Below, in pieces: positions 58,593-64,000 of a stretch of DNA of 64,000 nt. The stretch lies in the NCBI GenBank assembly GCA_026686845.1, contig JAIVEN010000006.1, forward strand, positions 36,812,501-36,876,500, in the 5' to 3' direction. Within the stretch, counting starts at the first letter, position 1, and each line of letters opens with the position of its first letter. The DNA is from Adenanthera pavonina. Lineage: Eukaryota; Streptophyta; Magnoliopsida; Fabales; Fabaceae. The translations under genes were made by a program, and so were the position numbers. The notes under the pieces are model-generated. The model did no database searches. It was not told where the DNA came from and worked only from the letters and a program-made list of their open reading frames with translations.

Positions 58593-58921
58593 TATATAAC
58601 TAATTCCTTTCAAAAAAAGTATATAGCTAATTGTGGAAAGAGGGAGTGTGACCACCTCGATGAAGACCTGCATTTAAAAACGCAATGGGACAGATTCAAG
58701 ACACATGATAAAAATGTCTAAGAAATATATAATAGATCTCAACTGATGGCTTTTAATTTAAAGGTAAATTTTACAATAGTAAGAGTAAGAAATATATGAC
58801 GGAAATGACAACAAATTGGAAGTTATGGAGCAAATGCATTTGGACTCCGAATCACTAAATGTGCATTGAAGCTAACAATGAATATACTGAGAAGCTAATT
58901 ATAGCAACTTAAAAAAAATTA

Positions 58922-59221
58922 TTCCCTCGAGTCCTCAAGTCCGATCCATTTATAAAGAAAAAAAACTACTTTCACAAGTATTAAAGAAGGGAACTGAAAT
59001 TAGTTAAAAATAATTAATTTATCTCACATTTTTAACTTTTTTTTAAATTATTCCTACTTAATTAATTTCTCTCCAAATTTCTTTTGAAGATAAATTTCTT
59101 GACTCTTAATAGCATTAATGAAGGATGATAATTTTAGTAGAAAGAAATTAATGTAATATTAACCCTCTGTTTTTTTTATAAATATAACTATCAAAAGGGA
59201 AAAATTTAGAATAGGAAGGAG
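58922..59221. mobile_element. Stowaway-like MITE
   Basis: About 300 bp from TTCCCTCGAGTCCTC to TTAGAATAGGAAGGAG plus TA. Confidence 0.5.
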
Positions 59222-60871
59222 TAATATTTAAAAATTTATAATTTATAATTTTTTTTTGTGAAAATCTTTAAATATACTACTGAGAATCACTACGGACTTT
59301 TAAACAAGGAACTGGCAAGCAAGAGATAAATTGCGAAAAAACGAAAAAAAGTAAACAATTGGAAGTTGATATTTCTTTTGAAACAAAGGAATAGTTTAAA
59401 AGAATCTTAAAATTACAATTATTTTAAAATAAAATCAAGACTCTGAAATAATAGATTAATATTTCTTTTGAAACAAAGGAATAGTTTAAAAGAATTTTTT
59501 TATGGGAAACATTTTATGTATTTCGGAATGTAAAAAAGATAAAAAAAATTTGAATTAAACATTTCATATTTACAAAAATAAAATGAACACACCATGGTTG
59601 AAGAGATCAAATAAAATTAATAAATATACAAATAAAAATAGTAGTTTAATATATAATTATATTTATTTATTTTTTTTACTTTTTTTAAATATATAAATAT
59701 TTGAAGAGGGGAGAGAGGTTGATTAGACAAATTAATCAATCTTCAGATATAAAAACTAAACTTTTATACTCCCCATTTCTTTATATTTATTGTTTATACA
59801 TAGATTAAAGATTAAGAAATATTCCCCACTCTCCATTTCTTTTTATTTATTGCACACTCTCCGTTTCTTTTTATTTATTGATTATACAAAATTAAGAAAT
59901 ATTTCTTTCAATTCTTAATATAAATTATTTTTAACTATTTTATTAAAATAAAAAAATTAATTGTATCAATAAAATTGTTTGAGAATTACTTTAATTTTCA
60001 ACTTTACCCTTAATAAATACAAAAATTTAAAAAATGTATAATACTCTCAAAACTAATTAATTCTCCATAAAACAACTGACAAGAAGAATATTTTTGGTTT
60101 AAAGTAATTTATGCTTCCCAATTTGCAATGAGACTTATATTTTGGATTACAAAATTTTTTTAAAAGGTAACTTGACAGGAGGGAGTACAATCAAAATAAT
60201 AATGTTTTTTACTTTATAATTTTTCCTTCAATAAGAGCAACTGATATTATTTTTTACTTTTAAAAGGATGAGAGTGTAATGGGGAAAATGGCAATTATTA
60301 TTGTTTTAAAAATTTAAAAGTGATAAATAAATAGTTTTTTTAATTTTTAATATAAATTTTTTTTAACCAAATCACATTAAATTAAGGATATTGGTTAAAA
60401 TTAGTTAATTATCTTAATTTTTTAAAAAAAATTACACTATTTTTTACAAAATTATCATTGTTGAATTTCTTTTTTTTTCTTTCTTTTTCATGAATTGAAT
60501 ATGATTTTTTTGGTAAAATATAATAAATGCTGTATCATATTTTAAATTGGTTCCTATATTTAAAATCAAGTCAAAAAATTATTATATTTATAACAAAAGG
60601 AGTAAAAACAAAAATTTCTTTTAAATGTGACCATGGAAGGAGAATGTAATTGGTGAAACTCACAAAAATCCACAATGGCATGAAAATGATGTCAATTCCC
60701 CACTTTGCCCATGAATACTCAATCAATACTTGCCCATTATTCTGTCAATAATTTCACCTGGGGAATAATAAACTGGGGCCCACCCAATTTGATTTACTAC
60801 AGTTGTATTTTGGAGTTCTTACATGGTTAGAATTTTCTTTTTTAAAAATAGTTACTGTTGGTATAGATTAA
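59222..60871. other. MITE-rich, gene-free region
   Basis: 59768-60185 is bounded by CTCCCCATTTC and CAGGAGGGAG with internal end-like repeats (three CTCCATTTCTTT-type units at 59775-59880), a composite of Stowaway-like copies. 60317-60603 is a decayed copy of the GGTCCTATATA family (AACCAAATCACATTAAATTAAGG). A ~35-bp direct repeat containing TTTGAAACAAAGGAATAG occurs at about 59376 and 59467. No gene. Confidence 0.4.
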
Positions 60872-61435
60872 GGGTCCGTTTGATTTTTAGTTGGTTAAAA
60901 ATGAGTTTTGTTAAAATTGATTTTGTAATGTAGTTATGATAAAAATTAGTTTTGGACTAACGTATTTATGTTTGGATGATTTATTTAAAAATTAGTTTTG
61001 ATAAAATGCATAATTTCCTTCAAATTGAGCTTAAACTCTATCCCATGATTAATTTAATTCAGTTGGACTAAAATTTAATCTGCATTTATTTAATTGAGAA
61101 CATAATATATTTGATATAACATTTTCTTATAGGTCATGATCTATGAAAATTAAAATTTTGAAGGAATATTTTAGTCAATAGATAGGATAAATTTTATGAA
61201 AATTTTATTTTCCTAATTTTTCTCATTTTTATTGGTCTATTTTTATCTAACTTTAAAATAAATACAAATAGGAATGGAGAAGAAGAATAAAAAAGCAACT
61301 ATCATTCTGCTTGTTAGAAACCACCGTTTTGCCTCAAAAATTATTCTCAAAAAAATTTATCAAAGACACCCAAATCTTTATCAATCTTGATTTTGATCCC
61401 AAATCAAGATTTAAGAAATATTCCCAAATACACCC
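60872..61435 (+). mobile_element. Tourist/Harbinger-like non-autonomous element, copy 2
   Basis: 564 bp, flanked by TAA (60869-60871 and 61436-61438). Ends GGGTCCGTTTGATTTTTAG and (reverse complement) GGGTGTATTTGGGAATA. A 3-bp TAA duplication and GGG..GTTTG ends fit PIF/Harbinger MITEs. Copy 1 lies in reverse orientation at 13443-14010. Non-coding. Confidence 0.7.
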
Positions 61436-61879
61436 TAAAATTGAGAGTTTAAAAGTGAAGGTGAGAGATGGGTAACAATTTCAATTAGTAGATGATAGGA
61501 TTCATAAAGGGAACGCACAGCTTTTAAATAGAGCAGAGAAAATGTTACTATAAATTTTATTCATACTTTTTAATTGTGAAGATAGATTTTGAGGGTTGAG
61601 GCACAGACAACCCACCTTGTCCTTGGGTTCCCACTTGAGCATCAACCGCGTCTCTTACTTGGACACTCGGTTTTGAGTTTTGACTCAGCAGCCCATTTAT
61701 TTTGAAGTCTCTATCGTCTATTCTATTCTATTTTATTCTATTCTATGATCTAAAATATAATACTATAATCAAACAAATTTATAAATATGTTTCCCATAAA
61801 CAAATCCAAAGGGAAAGTAGTGTGGGTGATTCACAAGGGAAAATTTTTATTAAATTACTGAAAAACGTGTGGACGGTGA

Positions 61880-62107
61880 GATTCATGTTTTTCCCTCTTC
61901 CTCCCTTCATAAAACCGCAATAAAAAGCCGCTCCTCCTTCAATTCCCACTATCTCACACACTGAAGAAGCCACCATCCTCCGAGCCTCTGACTCTCTCCT
62001 ACCTCTCCATTTTCAGAACCCACAAGGGCAAATAGGGAAGAAAGGCAAAAACTTTGTCGGACAAATAGATTGAAGGGCGAGGAAAAACAAAAAAAAGGAA
62101 AAGAAAG
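61880..62107 (+). promoter_or_regulatory. Putative core promoter and 5' leader of the lipoxygenase gene
   Basis: A weak TATA-like CAATAAAAAGCC is at about 61917-61928. The following 180 bases are richer in C and G, CT-rich then purine-rich, as expected for a leader, up to AAAGATGG at the start codon. Confidence 0.4.
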
Positions 62108-64000
62108 ATGGCCCTTGCAAAAGAAATCATGGGTTCTTCTTTGATCGAGAGATCGTCATTTGCTTTTTCATCAAAATTGCTTCTTGGCCATAATTTTCAG
62201 CACAAGCAGAGGCAGCTCTTGGTAAGCCCTTTCGCGGTTCCTTTGGAGAACAACAGACGAGTAGTGAGGTTGAGAAAGGCTGTGAAGAAGAATACTGTGG
62301 CTGCTATCAGTGAGGATTTAGTCAAGTCTTCTTCTTCTTCTTCATCTTCTCCTGCAGTTCCTGCTGAGAAAGCAGTGACATTCAGGGTTAGAGCTGTAGT
62401 GACTGTTAGGAACAAGATCAAAGAGGACTTTAAGGAGACCCTTGTCAAGCATTTGGATGCCATCACTGACAGAATAGGAAGGAACGTTGTTTTGGAACTT
62501 GTCAGCACTGAGATTGACCCAAGTAAGGTTTTTTTTATTTGTTTTCTTTTTTCAATTTTGTTTGGTTTATGGGCCTTTCTACATAATGATCGTTTCTGTG
62601 ATCTGAGGCTCTCGCTCTATGGGGGTGTCAGAAACGATGGCAATTCCTTTGAAAATAATACCTTTGAGAGAATTTCCTATTTTGACTGATTCCCTTCTTC
62701 TGGATTTGTCAGAAAACGGTATCAAATAAACTTTCAAGGATAATCATATTCTGGGTTTCCGAATTCCCATCGTGGTCTGAATCCTTGTCACACCCAACTT
62801 TTGCAAATTATATTTCTAGTTGTGTTAGAAATGATACCGATTCCTTTCAAAATTCGTACTAAAATAGACAATAATTTCTTGTCTTGGCTGATTTCCCTCT
62901 TCTGGGTGTGTCAAATATGGTAACAAAATAACTTTCAAACGCGATCATATGTTTCTGGGATTTCATATTTATCCGAATCTTCGGGATACCAATCTGATGT
63001 GACTGTTCTGTTGGATTCTGCAGAAACAAAAGCCCCAAAGAAGAGCAATGAAGCTGTGCTAAAAGACTGGTCAAAGAAATTAAATGTTAAAGCAGAGAGT
63101 GTTAATTACACAGCAGAGTTCATGGTGGACTCCGATTTCGGAGGACCAGGAGCTATCACTGTGGCGAACAAACACCAGCAAGAGTTCTTCATGGAAAGCA
63201 TAACCATCGAAGGATTTGCTTGTGGTCCTGTTCATTTCCCCTGCAACTCCTGGGTTCAAGCCAGGAAGGATCATCCGGGAAAGAGGATATTCTTTTCCAA
63301 CAAGGTAATCTAATCTCAAGTGATGTATTGTTTACTTTTTTTTTTGGCTTTGGTTTGTTCTTACATTGCATTTTCTGGGGTTTTCTTTTCTTTTCTTTTC
63401 CTTTTCAAACTTTGAAGAATTGAATCTGTAAAGGGGCCCAGAAAAGGAATGCAGCTAATTGAGTTGCTTTTCTGTTTTAATTCTATGTTTGGGTTGGAAA
63501 GGTCAAGCTGTCAAAAAACAATTTTTATTTTCCCTTTGAATATTCGGAGAGGACAAATAAGTCGAAAAGAAAATATTTATTCTTTCTGGTTTCCAATTAT
63601 TCAGTGGGATGGTGGGCATGCCAACTACATGGAAAGTTTTAAAATGTTCGTGTGATTTTTACTTCATACTCATTATTCAAAAGTATCCTTAGAATTTGCA
63701 AACTGTTAACATATAAACAAGCCCCATAAATAATAATATGAAAAATTGAAAATCCTAGTGTTTGTTTTAAATTTTAAAATATACCAGATTCATTCTTTTT
63801 TAAAAAATTACTTCCATTTTTACTATTTTTATTAAAAACTTTTTTTTTGGGATTTTGGAAATTCTTATTGTGTTAGCCAAGGTCTTAAATTGACGTGTCA
63901 TCAACTACCGACAGATTTGACTCCGCCCAACTAAATATTTCGACGTAAGAAAAAGATGAGATATATATATATATATATCTTTTGTGTTATTTTTTTCAGC
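62108..64000 (+). CDS. LOX2: Chloroplast 13-lipoxygenase (LOX2 type), 5' part only
   Basis: Exons 62108-62522 and 63024-63304 encode residues 1-232; introns are 62523-63023 and 63305-63999. The second intron ends TTTTTTTCAG at the last bases, so the third exon starts at base 64000 and the gene runs off the window. Residues 1-~65 are Ser/Arg/Lys-rich without acidic clusters, like a chloroplast transit peptide, followed by a run of nine Ser (73-81). From ~91 the PLAT/LH2 beta-barrel begins (VTFRVRAVVTVRNKIKEDFK), continuing through DRIGRNVVLELVSTEIDP, PKKSNEAVLKDWSKK, GGPGAITVANKHQQEFFME and HFPCNSWVQARKDHPGKRIF. Plastid 13-LOX enzymes oxygenate linolenic acid at C13, feeding jasmonate and green-leaf-volatile synthesis. 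The iron-binding catalytic domain lies outside the window, so activity cannot be judged. The start is the first Met, in context AAAGATGGC; Met8 is an alternative. Confidence 0.92.

Noticed and set aside
1..64000. CRISPR arrays, operons, prokaryotic features
   Set aside because: Intron-containing plant genes and plant transposons throughout; no array of identical repeats with unique spacers.

Overview
The window is nuclear DNA of a flowering plant, most likely a eudicot. It is strongly AT-rich, genes are sparse and carry GT-AG introns, the proteins belong to plant-specific families, and most of the rest is plant transposable-element debris (Stowaway, Tourist/Harbinger, hAT, Mutator-like, LINE). 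I cannot name the species.

Genes, all on the + strand: a DUF1677 protein (2662-3156); a five-exon type-C heterotrimeric G-protein gamma subunit of the AGG3/GS3/DEP1 class (18048-20084); a PICBP-like calmodulin-binding protein with two copies of a CaM-binding module (25457-28285); a small basic plant protein of unknown function (36542-36952); and the first exons of a chloroplast 13-lipoxygenase (62108 to beyond the right edge). Broken coding sequences are one exon of a CAD-type alcohol dehydrogenase (31264-31451), the zinc-knuckle/RNase H end of a LINE (about 40829-41740, minus strand) and a PIF/Harbinger transposase (46086-47916). The genes share no operon-like logic. G-protein signalling, CaM binding and lipoxygenase (jasmonate pathway) all touch growth and defence, but nothing in the sequence links them.

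Layout: 1-6.1 kb, DUF1677 gene and quiet intergenic DNA; 6-17.5 kb, transposon-rich, with fold-back elements, an LTR-like block, a hAT remnant and a Tourist-like element; 17.8-20.1 kb, a GC-rich hairpin cluster followed by the G-gamma gene; 20.4-25.4 kb, MITEs, a second hairpin cluster and a 1-kb fold-back element; 25.5-28.3 kb, the PICBP-like gene; 31-36.4 kb, the dehydrogenase relic and nested Stowaways; 36.5-37 kb, the small basic protein; 39.7-49.4 kb, a hAT-like element, LINE relic, Stowaway clusters and a Harbinger element between two copies of an older 0.85-kb block; 49.9-61.4 kb, fold-back and MITE insertions without recognisable genes; 62.1-64 kb, the lipoxygenase.

The most unusual content is structural. 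One theme is a set of Mutator-like fold-back elements whose long inverted arms, in the larger ones, are built of degenerate AT-rich tandem repeats, some with readable 9-bp target duplications. The second is a series of nested Stowaway insertions for which the unoccupied site survives in another copy inside the same window, so insertion order can be read directly. The third is two short clusters of back-to-back perfect hairpins, one just upstream of the G-gamma start codon.
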